NCBI RefSeq assembly: GCF_902506065.1 | Contig: NZ_LR732912.1 | Coordinates: 3,501,406 to 3,565,405 of the forward strand | DNA length: 64,000 nt | Direction: 5' to 3' | DNA from: Arthrobacter sp. 9V | Lineage (GTDB): Bacteria > Actinomycetota > Actinomycetes > Actinomycetales > Micrococcaceae | Shown: in pieces, positions 24,351 through 32,590 of the stretch | Layout of the letters: each line of letters begins with the position of its first letter | How positions within the stretch are numbered: position 1 is the first letter of the stretch | Translations under genes and position numbers: made by a program | The notes under the pieces: model-generated | What the model was told of the DNA's origin: nothing | Databases searched by the model: none | Seen by the model: the letters and a program-made list of their open reading frames with translations, nothing else

Positions 24351-24414
24351 TGAAACTCCTCTTTGAGTGACAGGAAATGACTAATGCAGCGCGATCAGTC
24401 GCGCACAACCGCGA

Positions 24415-24507
24415 TCAGCGCGGAAAGAAGATGAGCATGATGCCCACTGCGCAGGCCAGGACGCCCACGGCGAGGTAGATCTTGCGTTCTCTTGTCCAGG
24501 TCTTCAT
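24415..24507 (-). CDS. 30-residue single-span membrane microprotein
   Basis: ATG at 24507 to TGA at 24415 encodes 30 residues: a charged start (MKTWTRERK) and one hydrophobic helix (IYLAVGVLACAVGIMLIFF) ending PR. It begins 10 bases after the SDR stop and ends 64 bp before the transporter start, inside the operon. SD is weak (GGCG), consistent with coupling to the SDR gene. It may be an accessory subunit of the MFS carrier. It could also be chance, but the length, charge layout and position look real. Confidence 0.55.
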   Translation of the reverse strand: MKTWTRERKIYLAVGVLACAVGIMLIFFPR

Positions 24508-24517
24508 GAACAAGCGC

Positions 24518-25282
24518 CTAGTGCATGTACAGTCCGCCATCCACATTCAGCGTTTGCCCGGAAATGTACCCGGAGTCCTCGCTGATGAGGAAGGCGATGG
24601 CGGCTGCAATGTCCCGGGTGGAGCCCACACGGTTCACCACAAGGTCCTTGGTCAGTTCATCCTTGCGTTCCTGGCTCAGTGTTCCGCCCATGATGTCGGT
24701 GTCTATTGGGCCGGGAGAGATGGCGTTGACGGTGATGTCGTACTCGCCCAGCTCGCGGGCAGTGGCACGGGTCAAGCCGATGACACCCGCCTTGGCTACG
24801 GAGTACGGGGTCTTGGAGAACGTGCCACCGCCGCGCTGGGCGGAGACGGAAGAGATGTTCACAATGCGGCCGATCCTGTTCTTGACCATGGATTCGGCCA
24901 CCCGACGCGTGGCGTAGTGGACGCCGTTGAGGTTGATGTTCAACACCCTGTCCCACTCGGCGGGTTCCAGTTCCAGGTAGCCGACCGGTGAGCTGACGCC
25001 GGCAACGTTGGCCAGCGCCACGATCTGCGGCAGTTCGGCCTCGAGTTCGTCAATGGCAGCACGGACCTCTGCTTCGCTGGCCACGTTCGCGCCAACTCCG
25101 TGGGCCTGCACGCCATATTCTGCGGCGATTTCCTTGGCGGCAATCTTGCAGGCGGCGTCATCAAGATCAATGATGCCGATGTTCCAGCCCTGTGCGGCCA
25201 GGTAATTAACCGTGGCCCGGCCGATGCCACGTTCGGAAACGGCTCCGGTCACAATGGCTGTACGTTCTGCGGGGAAAGTCAT
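24518..25282 (-). CDS. Short-chain dehydrogenase/reductase
   Basis: 254 residues, classical SDR. Cofactor motif TGAVSERGIG near residue 12, NVAGVSS, catalytic Ser in NISSVSAQ and Tyr/Lys in YSVAK. An Asp after beta-2 (IIDLDD) indicates NAD rather than NADP. It probably oxidises a polyol or sugar acid in the erythrulose-type pathway, for example a tetritol to erythrulose. Start ATG at 25282 behind GGAGAAG; 20 bp after the preceding gene in the operon. Confidence 0.87.
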   Translation of the reverse strand: MTFPAERTAIVTGAVSERGIGRATVNYLAAQGWNIGIIDLDDAACKIAAKEIAAEYGVQAHGVGANVASEAEVRAAIDELEAELPQIVALANVAGVSSPVGYLELEPAEWDRVLNINLNGVHYATRRVAESMVKNRIGRIVNISSVSAQRGGGTFSKTPYSVAKAGVIGLTRATARELGEYDITVNAISPGPIDTDIMGGTLSQERKDELTKDLVVNRVGSTRDIAAAIAFLISEDSGYISGQTLNVDGGLYMH

Positions 25283-25302
25283 GTGTCTTCTCCTGGAAAG
25301 TG

Positions 25303-26292
25303 TTAGTTGATGGGGGCCGGGCCGAGCTCTTCAATGAGCTTCTGCATGGCGACGTAGGCCTTGTTGCGGTAGGCGATGAGTTCCGGAGTGCGCTCAGCAG
25401 GCACGTTGAGGAAGCCGGCGCCGGTCTTGGTGCCGAGCTTTCCTGCTTCGACCAGGTCCGAGAGGATCTTTGGCGTCGCGAAACGTTCCGGGAAGCCCGT
25501 CTGCAGGGACTTGTAGCAGAAGTTGTAGACGTCCAAACCGGCCATGTCGGCAATGGCGAACGGCCCAAAGAAGGGCAGGCGGAAGCCGAACGTGGTACGT
25601 ACCAGGGTGTCGACGTCGTCCGCGGTTGCGATTCCTTGCTCCACCAACTGCGCTGCCTCGTGGAACAGCGCGTACTGCAGGCGGTTCAGCACAAAGCCGG
25701 TGACGTCCTTGACCACGGCGGTCTGCTTGCCGGCCGCGTGGACCAACTCCCTGGATGCTGCCACAGTCGCGGCAGAAGTTTCAGCGTGAGGGATGATCTC
25801 GACGCCGGGAATGAACGGCGACGGATTGGAGAAGTGGACGCCCAGGAAACGCTCCGGGTTGGTCACGGCTTCGGCGAGTGAGGCGATGGAAATGGTGGAC
25901 GTGTTGGAACCGATCACAGCATCCGGGCGGGCTGCGGCGCTGATCCGGGCCAGGGACTGATGCTTGATTTCCAAGACCTCGGGAACGCATTCCTCGATGA
26001 AGTCCGCATCCGCTACTGCTTCCTCAATGTCCTTGGCAGCCCACAGGTTCTGCTTCAGGATTTCGGTTGAACCTGCAGGGAAAAGTCCATCGGCGATGAA
26101 CTGGTCCGACTCCACCAGCAGGCGGTCGTAGTTCTTCTGCGCCACCTCGGCGGATACGTCGGCCAGCGCCACACGCGCTCCGCCGAGCGCCAGGACCTGG
26201 GCGATGCCGCCGCCCATGTAGCCGGAGCCGACGACGGCGATCTTCCGGGCTGCGTTGCCTGCGGTCGCTTCAGTTGCTTCAGGATTGGTCAT
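25303..26292 (-). CDS. 3-hydroxyacyl-CoA dehydrogenase-like NAD oxidoreductase
   Basis: 329 residues, beta-hydroxyacid-type fold: VVGSGYMGGGIAQVLALGG Rossmann motif at the N-terminus, SNTSTISI with the catalytic region, GVHFSNPSPFIPGVEIIP and the C-terminal helical domain (KDVTGFVLNRLQYALFHEA). Size and sequence match single-domain relatives that include L-gulonate and carnitine dehydrogenases, so a non-CoA hydroxyacid is plausible. Two bases separate it from the RpiB-like stop. Confidence 0.82.
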   Translation of the reverse strand: MTNPEATEATAGNAARKIAVVGSGYMGGGIAQVLALGGARVALADVSAEVAQKNYDRLLVESDQFIADGLFPAGSTEILKQNLWAAKDIEEAVADADFIEECVPEVLEIKHQSLARISAAARPDAVIGSNTSTISIASLAEAVTNPERFLGVHFSNPSPFIPGVEIIPHAETSAATVAASRELVHAAGKQTAVVKDVTGFVLNRLQYALFHEAAQLVEQGIATADDVDTLVRTTFGFRLPFFGPFAIADMAGLDVYNFCYKSLQTGFPERFATPKILSDLVEAGKLGTKTGAGFLNVPAERTPELIAYRNKAYVAMQKLIEELGPAPIN

Positions 26293-26294
26293 GA

Positions 26295-26777
26295 TCAGAC
26301 TGCCTTCGTGTAGTCGGGCTCATAAGAGCAGATGGCGTCCACCTTGGCGGCGGAAGATGAGGTGTGGTCGAAACGGTGGCCGAGCCACTCCCCTACGAGC
26401 TTTTTGGCCAGTTCCAGGCCGATCACCCGCTGGCCGAGCGTCAAAACCTGGGCGTTATTGCTCAGCACGGACCGTTCCACTGAGTAGCTGTCGTGGGCTG
26501 TGACGGCCCGGATCCCGGGGACCTTGTTGGCCGCAATGGCCACCCCTAGCCCGGTTCCGCAGATCAACAATGCCCGGTCTGCTTCGCCTTCGGCGACTTT
26601 GCGGGCAGCGTCCACGGCCACGTGCGGGTAGGCGGTGGAATCGTTGAAGCCAACCCCGACGTCCGTCACGGACGCCACGCGCGGGTCCGCTTCCAGCAAG
26701 GCAAGCAGCGCCTGCTTGTACTCCACGCCCGCTTCGTCATTGCCGACGACAATACGCCAGCCTTGGTTGTTACTCAT
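26295..26777 (-). CDS. RpiB/LacAB-family sugar-phosphate isomerase
   Basis: 160 residues. The catalytic Cys is C73 in LICGTGLG and the motif [10 protein letters not shown] is present. The RpiB motif SDHAG is changed to NDEAG (residues 13-17), so the His that meets the substrate phosphate or ring is replaced by Glu. This argues for a substrate other than ribose 5-phosphate; context suggests D-erythrulose 4-phosphate to D-erythrose 4-phosphate, as for EryI/DerI. The ATG overlaps the kinase stop by 4 bases. Confidence 0.85.
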   Translation of the reverse strand: MSNNQGWRIVVGNDEAGVEYKQALLALLEADPRVASVTDVGVGFNDSTAYPHVAVDAARKVAEGEADRALLICGTGLGVAIAANKVPGIRAVTAHDSYSVERSVLSNNAQVLTLGQRVIGLELAKKLVGEWLGHRFDHTSSSAAKVDAICSYEPDYTKAV

Positions 26778-28528
26778 GCTCGGGCTCCGTTTCCGGCCGC
26801 TGCCGCTGAAGAAGCGGGCGCCAGTTGTGAATCGATGAACTGCGAAATCCTGGCGACGATCAGTCCAAAGGACACTGCGCCTGGATCAGGGTGGCCGATG
26901 CTCTTTTCCGCGAGGGGACGCGCCCGGCCTTTGAGTGGCCGGAGTTCAGCTGTCTTCGCGGCAGCGGACTGGGCTGCCGCGGCAGCAACTGCCAGGGCCC
27001 TGTCAACGGGAGTTCCGCCGTCGAGCTCTGTGAGGAAGGTGTCCCGGAAAGGCAGGAGCGCATCCACCATGGTTTTGTCTCCGGGATCGGCTTTGCCGAG
27101 CTCGGTGATGGCGAGTACAAAGGCCTTCACAGCCTCAACGGCGTCCCCGGCGGTATAGCTATCGCGGTTGCCCAGCGACAGTCCGGCCGCGATGACCGCA
27201 GAACCCCATAGCGCTCCCGACGTCCCGCCAGCCCGCTCACTCCAGGCTTCCCCGGCTGCCGTCAGAATGTTTGCAACTGAAGAACCCGCGGCAGTCTGGC
27301 CTGCTGAGGCCGCTGCATCCACGCCACGGCGCATGCCGATGCCGTGGTCCCCATCGCCGGCGATCGAGTCCAGCTTGCCGAGCTCGTCTTCATGCTCCAC
27401 GACGACGTCACGCACCTGGCCCAGGATGGCCACGGCTTGCCGCCCGAGTTCAGCGGCGGCCGCGGTGGGCTGTTCGACGTCGGTCGTTTCGGCGTCGTCG
27501 ATTGCTGCCTCAGGACGCGGTGCGCGGGGCGTCATGCTGCCCTTGCGGAAGGCGGGGGTGTCGGCGGGCGCGGCCCAGTACTGCTCGAGTTCCTCGTCCA
27601 ACCAAAGCAGAGTCAGCGAAAGTCCTGACATGTCCAAGCTGGTCACCAGCTCGCCGCACTCAGGCTCAACAACGGTGATCCCGGCAGCTGTGAGGAGCTT
27701 CTCGATCCTGCCGAACAGCAGGAACAGTTCGTCGTATTTCACCGTGCCGAGGCCGTTGACTATGGCCACCACACGGTCACCGGCGTCCTCCGGCTTGTCG
27801 TTGAGCAGTTTGGTGACCAGGAGCTCCGCAAGCTCGGATGCGGTGGGCATGGGGTGCTCGGAAATTCCAGGCTCACCATGAATACCCAAGCCCAGGGACA
27901 TCTGCCCGGCCGGAACGTGAAACAGCGGATCCTTGGCGCCAGGAAGCGTGCAGCCGTCAAAAGCCACACCCAGCGAACGCGTCCGGTAGTTGGTCTTGTT
28001 GGCCAAACGCTCGACGTCGTCAAGGTTCAGTCCCGCTTCGGCTGCCGCGCCGGCGATCTTGAAAACCGTCAGGTCCCCGGCAATGCCCCGACGCTTTTCG
28101 ATCTGTTCGATCGGCGCACTGGCGATGTCATCCGTGACCGTGACAGTGCGGGTTTCGATGCCCTCGGCGTTGAGCCGGAGTTGTGCCTGGCCGAAGTGGA
28201 GGACGTCGCCGGCATAGTTGCCGTAGCTAAGCAGGACTCCTCCGCCGGCGTTTGCCGCCTTTGCAACCCGGTACACCTGACCGGCGGCCGGGGAGGCGAA
28301 CATGTTGCCGCAGGCTGAACCTGTTGCCAATCCGGGACCCACCAGCCCCGCGAAGGCCGGGTAGTGTCCCGAGCCGCCTCCAACCACCAAGGCCACCTGA
28401 CCGGCCGGAACTTCGGTGGAGCGGACCACGCCCCCATCAACACGGGCAACGTAACCGCGGTTGGCGGCTACAAAACCGTCCAACGCGTCATCGGCAAAGT
28501 CTGCCGGGTTATCGAAAATCTGCGTCAT
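26774..28528 (-). CDS. Fused DhaK-DhaL dihydroxyacetone-family kinase, probable erythrulose kinase
   Basis: 584 residues. DhaK (about 1-330) has [15 protein letters not shown] and GLGIHGEPG with the His that binds the ketose carbonyl. After a linker, DhaL (about 370-570) has [18 protein letters not shown] and [11 protein letters not shown] for ATP-magnesium. The fusion with both parts is an ATP-dependent ketose kinase. With TPI-like and RpiB-like isomerases in the same operon it is more likely an L- or D-erythrulose kinase than a dihydroxyacetone kinase. Four bases before the sugar isomerase 3' side of the operon. Confidence 0.88.
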   Translation of the reverse strand: MTQIFDNPADFADDALDGFVAANRGYVARVDGGVVRSTEVPAGQVALVVGGGSGHYPAFAGLVGPGLATGSACGNMFASPAAGQVYRVAKAANAGGGVLLSYGNYAGDVLHFGQAQLRLNAEGIETRTVTVTDDIASAPIEQIEKRRGIAGDLTVFKIAGAAAEAGLNLDDVERLANKTNYRTRSLGVAFDGCTLPGAKDPLFHVPAGQMSLGLGIHGEPGISEHPMPTASELAELLVTKLLNDKPEDAGDRVVAIVNGLGTVKYDELFLLFGRIEKLLTAAGITVVEPECGELVTSLDMSGLSLTLLWLDEELEQYWAAPADTPAFRKGSMTPRAPRPEAAIDDAETTDVEQPTAAAAELGRQAVAILGQVRDVVVEHEDELGKLDSIAGDGDHGIGMRRGVDAAASAGQTAAGSSVANILTAAGEAWSERAGGTSGALWGSAVIAAGLSLGNRDSYTAGDAVEAVKAFVLAITELGKADPGDKTMVDALLPFRDTFLTELDGGTPVDRALAVAAAAAQSAAAKTAELRPLKGRARPLAEKSIGHPDPGAVSFGLIVARISQFIDSQLAPASSAAAAGNGARA

Positions 28529-28532
28529 CTTC

Positions 28533-29534
28533 CTAGACTCCTGCGAGCTGGGTTGCCGGTACTTGACGTCCCTGCGCTACTTGGCTCTTCCCGAGTTCAT
28601 AGCCCTCGGTCTTCGGCAGGACATGCCTGCGGAGGTAGTCCTGGTTGCTGGCGGTGACGCTGAGCCCGTCGCCGCCGTAGTGCTCGGTGCAGAGGATGCC
28701 CTGGAAGCCCACCGACAAGGCGAATTTGAAGGCCTCGCGGTAGTTGATGAGCCCGCTTTCCATGGGTGCCGGCATGGTGATGTAGCTGTCACGGGCCACG
28801 TCTTCGTCCCGGATGTAGTTCTTCACGTGCCAGTAGTTGGAGTAAGGCAGCGTCTTGGCCACCATCTCGCGCCAGTCCTCTATAGGGCGGTGCAAGCGGA
28901 TCAGGTTACCCAGGTCCGGGTTCAGGCCAACATTGTCCAGGCCGATGTCCTGGACAAGCTGAACCGATGAGTCAGCGGTGCCAAGGTAGGTGTCCTCGTA
29001 CATTTCCAGCGAGATCAGGATGCCTGCCTCAGCGGCATGCTTTCCAAGTTCACGGATCCGCGAGACGGCATTGCCCCACGCTTCCTTATCCCCCGCGGGA
29101 TCCTTGTAGCCCTCAACGGTCCAGAACCACAGCTGCTTCTGCTGTTCCGGCGTGATTGCCTGGTGCAGCCCGAAGGACACTACTTCACATCCAAGCTCGG
29201 CAGCGGCATCGATGGTGCGGTGACTGTAGGCAAGGTTCTCGGCCCAATCCGTGGCGTGGATGACGCTGCGGCGGATGGCGGAGATGACCGGGACGCCGAT
29301 TCCCACTTCATCAGCGGTCTGCTTGAACTCGGCGAGGCGCTCCTTGCTCAGATCACCAGGGCGGACCCAGCTGTCGGTGAGGTCTGCGTTCGCAAAACCT
29401 GCCTCCTTCACTTCCTGGAGGACGGAAGCCCAAACGGAAGCATCGGCGTCGTTGATGTGCTGCCCTGCGGCATCGGTGCCGGGGAACTGCAGGAGGGCCG
29501 CGGTGATGGGCCAATTCTCGGCGTTATACGCCAT
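28533..29534 (-). CDS. Xylose-isomerase-like TIM-barrel protein
   Basis: 333 residues, AP-endonuclease-2/xylose-isomerase fold. Metal-ligand regions are seen as ISLEMYEDTY, VGLNPDLGN, YWHVKNY and LCTEHYGGDG. First gene of the operon. It could be an isomerase/epimerase or, by analogy with pathways that make L-erythrulose, a decarboxylase of a branched sugar acid. Start ATG at 29534 is 8 bases from AAGGAG; the in-frame GTG at 29543 overlaps that SD. Confidence 0.82.
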   Translation of the reverse strand: MAYNAENWPITAALLQFPGTDAAGQHINDADASVWASVLQEVKEAGFANADLTDSWVRPGDLSKERLAEFKQTADEVGIGVPVISAIRRSVIHATDWAENLAYSHRTIDAAAELGCEVVSFGLHQAITPEQQKQLWFWTVEGYKDPAGDKEAWGNAVSRIRELGKHAAEAGILISLEMYEDTYLGTADSSVQLVQDIGLDNVGLNPDLGNLIRLHRPIEDWREMVAKTLPYSNYWHVKNYIRDEDVARDSYITMPAPMESGLINYREAFKFALSVGFQGILCTEHYGGDGLSVTASNQDYLRRHVLPKTEGYELGKSQVAQGRQVPATQLAGV

Positions 29535-29562
29535 GATGATCACTCCTTCGTGGAATCCTGTT

Positions 29563-29572
29563 TCCTATAGGA
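29563..29572. promoter_or_regulatory. FCD-GntR operator at the sugar operon promoter
   Basis: TCCTATAGGA is a perfect 10-bp palindrome 28 bp upstream of the first operon gene. TTGACA (complement of 29592-29597) lies upstream and the palindrome overlaps the -10 region (TAAATC, spacing 15). The same palindrome occurs at 30514 before the regulator gene. A degenerate third copy TCCTATATGT lies at 29618. Confidence 0.75.
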
Positions 29573-29806
29573 TTTACGAATCGGGCAATGCTGTCAACCT
29601 TTGGGAAACTTCCTAGATCCTATATGTCATACATATGTGTGTGAAGAGGGTCACTGAAGGTCCTGTGCCTGGTGCCGCGCCGGCGCACCCCTTCCCGCCG
29701 GGCGCCCCCGTAACCACTAGCGCATTCGGCGCGAAAGGGCGCGACAGCAACACCAAACGGGTGCCCAGGGCGGAAACGGGTGCACACTCAAGGGGAAGCG
29801 AGGGTC

Positions 29807-30505
29807 CTAGTCCTCCGGGGCGTCCGCCATCGCCCGGCCGCGTACCTTTTCCACGTGATCCACCATCATGGCCGCAGCCCTTTCGGGATCCCCGCTGGTC
29901 ATGGCGTCCAGCACGGCCTGGTGCTCCGCGATGGCTTGCTCGGCGTCGGTGATGCCCACTCCCCCGAACAATCGGAAACGCTGGATCTGGCCACCCAGGG
30001 TGTTGTACGCCGCGAGCAGGAATTGGTTGTTGGCTTGCGCGGCAATGAGCTGATGGAAGCGCTCATCGGCTTCCAGGTAGCTGCGGTATTCAGCAAACGA
30101 CCCGCCCCTCGGAGCAGTTTTCAGGTCTTCCACGGCTTGCTTCAGAGCGTCCAGACCATCGGGGGTCATCCGTGAGCAGGCCAATCGGGCGTTGACCGGC
30201 TCTATGGAAAGGCGCGCTTCCATGAGTTCAGCGAAGTCTTCCCGAGTGAAAACCGGAGCCACACGGTACCCCTTCAGAGCCACGCGCCGGACCATTCCCG
30301 TGTGCTCCAAGCGGGCCAACGCTTCGCGCACCGGGGTTGGCGAAACGTCGAGTTCGCGCGCCATCCCGTCGATGCTTACCGCTGCACCCGGCTCGAGTCG
30401 GCCGTCCATGAGCCACTCAAGGAGGGCTTCGTAAACGTGGTCGGCCAGCACTTGACGGCTGACAGGAAAGCCAGCGCGGGCAGCGGACGGGGAAGGAGCA
30501 GCCAT
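29807..30505 (-). CDS. GntR-family (FCD) regulator of the sugar operon
   Basis: 232 residues. Winged helix at about 20-85 (SIDGMARELDVSPTPVREALARLEHTGMV) and an all-helical FCD domain (LEADERFHQLIAAQANNQFL, metal- or ligand-binding His residues at EHQAVLDAM and VDHVEKV). FCD proteins respond to organic acids or sugar acids. It is 260 bp upstream of the operon on the same strand and shares the TCCTATAGGA palindrome with it. TATAGG of the palindrome lies about 9 bases before the ATG, so its own leader is very short. Confidence 0.9.
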   Translation of the reverse strand: MAAPSPSAARAGFPVSRQVLADHVYEALLEWLMDGRLEPGAAVSIDGMARELDVSPTPVREALARLEHTGMVRRVALKGYRVAPVFTREDFAELMEARLSIEPVNARLACSRMTPDGLDALKQAVEDLKTAPRGGSFAEYRSYLEADERFHQLIAAQANNQFLLAAYNTLGGQIQRFRLFGGVGITDAEQAIAEHQAVLDAMTSGDPERAAAMMVDHVEKVRGRAMADAPED

Positions 30506-30513
30506 GCCACAAA

Positions 30514-30523
30514 TCCTATAGGA
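30514..30523. promoter_or_regulatory. FCD-GntR operator at the regulator's own promoter
   Basis: TCCTATAGGA again, 9 bp upstream of the GntR ATG, extended in common with the operon site as ATCCTATAGGAA on one flank. This implies autoregulation. Confidence 0.7.
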
Positions 30524-30562
30524 ACGCCGGCACTAGGCCGGGCAAGCGCCCTGTCACAATGC

Positions 30563-30632
30563 CACCCATCCAAGGGACAGCACATGCTCCAATGACGGCT
30601 CATTGGAGCACTTGCTGTCCCCGAGTTGGGTG
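30563..30632. repeat. Family R3 palindromic repeat, copy 1 (70 bp)
   Basis: Nested arms: CACCCA with TTGGGTG outside, GGGACAGCA with TGCTGTCCC, then TGCTCCAATGA with TCATTGGAGCA inside. A second copy is at 36718-36786. It lies beside the terminator of the reductase gene and 39 bp from the regulator operator. Confidence 0.82.
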
Positions 30633-30645
30633 ACCACACGTTAAA

Positions 30646-30685
30646 CCACGACGTCGGCACCCGGGCATGGGTGCCGACGTCGTGG
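30646..30685 (-). terminator. Perfect 17-bp hairpin terminator of the reductase gene
   Basis: CCACGACGTCGGCACCC (30646-30662) pairs perfectly with GGGTGCCGACGTCGTGG (30669-30685) across a 6-base loop. On the minus strand it lies 34 bp past the reductase stop and is followed by TTTAA. Confidence 0.75.
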
Positions 30686-30718
30686 TCTTGCTGAGGTACT
30701 TTGCGCCTTTAGAGCGGC

Positions 30719-31789
30719 TTAGTTGGCGTAGAACGGGTAGTCGGTGTAGCCCTCGGCGCCGTCAGCGTAGAAGGTGGAAGCATCCGGCTCGTTGAGCGGC
30801 AGGCTTTCGCGCCAACGGCGGGCAAGGTCCGGGTTGGCGATGGCGGGGCGGCCCACCACAACGGCGTCCGCGAGTCCGTCTTCAATGATCGCAAAAGCTT
30901 CATCTCGGGTAGTGATTTCGCTGAAGCCGGTGTTCACCAGGAACGTGCCATTGAAACGCTCGCGAAGGTCCTGCACCAAGGAGCTCTTGGGTGCGTGGTG
31001 AAGGATGCTCAGGTACGCCAGGTTCAGCGGAGCGATGGTGTCCACCAGCACTTCGTACGTTGCGCGGACGTCGGCAGCATCAGTTTCCGCGATACCCTGC
31101 ACGTTGTGCTCGGGGGAAATACGGATGCCCACTCGGTTGGCGCCGAGTGCCTCGACCACTGCGTTGACGGTCTCGATCACGAATCGGGCCCGGTTCTCCG
31201 GAGCGCCGCCGTAGCTGTCCGTGCGAACGTTCGAGTTCGGTGCAAGGAATTCGTGCAGCAGGTAACCGTTGGCGGAGTGGAGTTCAACGCCGTCGAATCC
31301 TGCCTCGATGGCATTCTTCGAAGCTGTGACGATCTCCTGGATGACCCCCGGAAGCTCGTCGGTGCGGAGTTCGCGCGGTACCGGGTAAGCCTGCTTGCCT
31401 GTAGGGGTGCGGACCTCGCCATCGATAGCGACAGCGCTGGGGCCCACAATCTCGTGGCCGCCGGTGATGTCGGCGTGCGAAACGCGACCGCCGTGCATGA
31501 CCTGGGCAAAGATGCGGCCGCCCTCTGCATGAACAGCGTCGGTGACGTTCTTCCAGCCAGCGATCTGCTCCTCCGTGACAAGTCCGGGCTGTCCCGGGTA
31601 GGACTGGCCTGCAGGCGTCGGGTATGTCCCTTCGCTCACGATCAGCCCGAGGGAAGCCCGCTGACGGTAATGCTCAGCGATCAATGAACCCGGCACGCCG
31701 TCCTGACCTGCCCGCAGACGCGTCAGCGGTGCCATCACCAGTCGGTTGGAAAGTTCAAGTTCGCCGAGGGCCAGGGGGGAAAACAGCAT
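30719..31789 (-). CDS. Old yellow enzyme-type alkene reductase
   Basis: 356 residues, FMN-dependent NAD(P)H:flavin oxidoreductase of the NemA/OYE family, reducing activated C=C or nitrate esters. Signatures: MAPLTRLRA, QVMHGGRVSH, GFDGVELHSANGYLLHEFLAP with the His-x2-Asn that binds substrate phenolate or nitro groups, and the FMN phosphate motif DAVVVGRPAIANPDL. Start ATG at 31789 has AAAGGA. An inverted repeat lies 18 bp upstream. Monocistronic. Confidence 0.93.
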   Translation of the reverse strand: MLFSPLALGELELSNRLVMAPLTRLRAGQDGVPGSLIAEHYRQRASLGLIVSEGTYPTPAGQSYPGQPGLVTEEQIAGWKNVTDAVHAEGGRIFAQVMHGGRVSHADITGGHEIVGPSAVAIDGEVRTPTGKQAYPVPRELRTDELPGVIQEIVTASKNAIEAGFDGVELHSANGYLLHEFLAPNSNVRTDSYGGAPENRARFVIETVNAVVEALGANRVGIRISPEHNVQGIAETDAADVRATYEVLVDTIAPLNLAYLSILHHAPKSSLVQDLRERFNGTFLVNTGFSEITTRDEAFAIIEDGLADAVVVGRPAIANPDLARRWRESLPLNEPDASTFYADGAEGYTDYPFYAN

Positions 31790-31806
31790 GCGCAGTTCCT
31801 TTCAGG

Positions 31807-31823
31807 ATGAATCAGGTTCATCT
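31807..31823. promoter_or_regulatory. Inverted repeat upstream of the alkene reductase
   Basis: GATGAA-N5-TTCATC is a perfect 6-bp inverted repeat 18 bp before the start. OYE genes are commonly controlled by TetR or MarR repressors sensing electrophiles; no such gene is next to it here. Confidence 0.5.
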
Positions 31824-31939
31824 TGAGCAACTGCATGGCGTCTGCAACTATTCCGAAAGAGGCGCACATCACACGGACCTAGCGGACGAGGCGCTCAAGC
31901 GGCGGATCACTGATAGCCATCTGAGGAACGGGCCGGGTC

Positions 31940-32563
31940 TTACTCGGGCTGGACGGTCTTCAACGCATCTTCGAAGCACTCGCACAGAGCCAGTACCGCC
32001 ACGAGGTGAGCCTCTTCCGCGTGCGGAGGATCCGTATCAATGCATATCGCCTCGTTGACCGACTGCGCGAGGTCCTTGGACTCCTTGCCCGTCAGCGCCC
32101 ATACCCGTGCACCCTTTGATTTAGCGGCGCTGGCAGCTTCACGGAGCTCCTCAGTGATGCCCTTGGCAGCGAGCAGGACCACGATGTCACCGCGACGAAC
32201 CTGGTTCTGTATCTGAGTTCCCATGCTCCCGGCGGAGCCATTCGAACCGGCAGTGCCCTTGGTGATGGAGATGGCCTTGAACCCGGACCCATCCACGGGA
32301 TCGTGGGCATTCAACTCTGATGTGAACCTCTGCGCTTCGTGCGAAGATCCATCGCTTCCTGCCGCGAAGACGCTCCCGCCACGCAGCCGGACACGGGCCA
32401 ACTCTTCGCCCCATTCGGCAAGCCGCGAAGACTCCCGGCGCAAAGCCGCCACGGCGGGGCCAATCTCACCCAGATGCCCTAAGACCACGTCTACCGCATG
32501 CCGGTTCGGCTTCGATCCAGTGGAGCGCACCGCCTGACCTGTTCGCCTCACCACGATACTCAC
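31940..32563 (-). CDS. SIS-domain protein (phosphosugar isomerase-like)
   Basis: 207 residues with a GmhA/SIS sugar-isomerase fold: GGSVFAAGSDGSSHEAQRFTSEL near residue 62 and GDIVVLLAAKGITEELREAASAAKSKGARVWALTG in outline further on. Sedoheptulose 7-phosphate isomerases have the closest layout, but their catalytic Glu/His context is not fully clear, so a phosphosugar-binding role is the safe call. Start GTG at 32563 with GGAGG seven bases upstream. 27 bp after the next upstream gene. Confidence 0.72.
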   Translation of the reverse strand: MSIVVRRTGQAVRSTGSKPNRHAVDVVLGHLGEIGPAVAALRRESSRLAEWGEELARVRLRGGSVFAAGSDGSSHEAQRFTSELNAHDPVDGSGFKAISITKGTAGSNGSAGSMGTQIQNQVRRGDIVVLLAAKGITEELREAASAAKSKGARVWALTGKESKDLAQSVNEAICIDTDPPHAEEAHLVAVLALCECFEDALKTVQPE

Positions 32564-32590
32564 TCCCCTACCTCCACTTCTCCGCTGAAA

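Noticed and set aside
24351..24517. Pure intergenic spacer between MFS and SDR
   Set aside because: It contains a credible 30-residue membrane frame, reported instead as a candidate gene.
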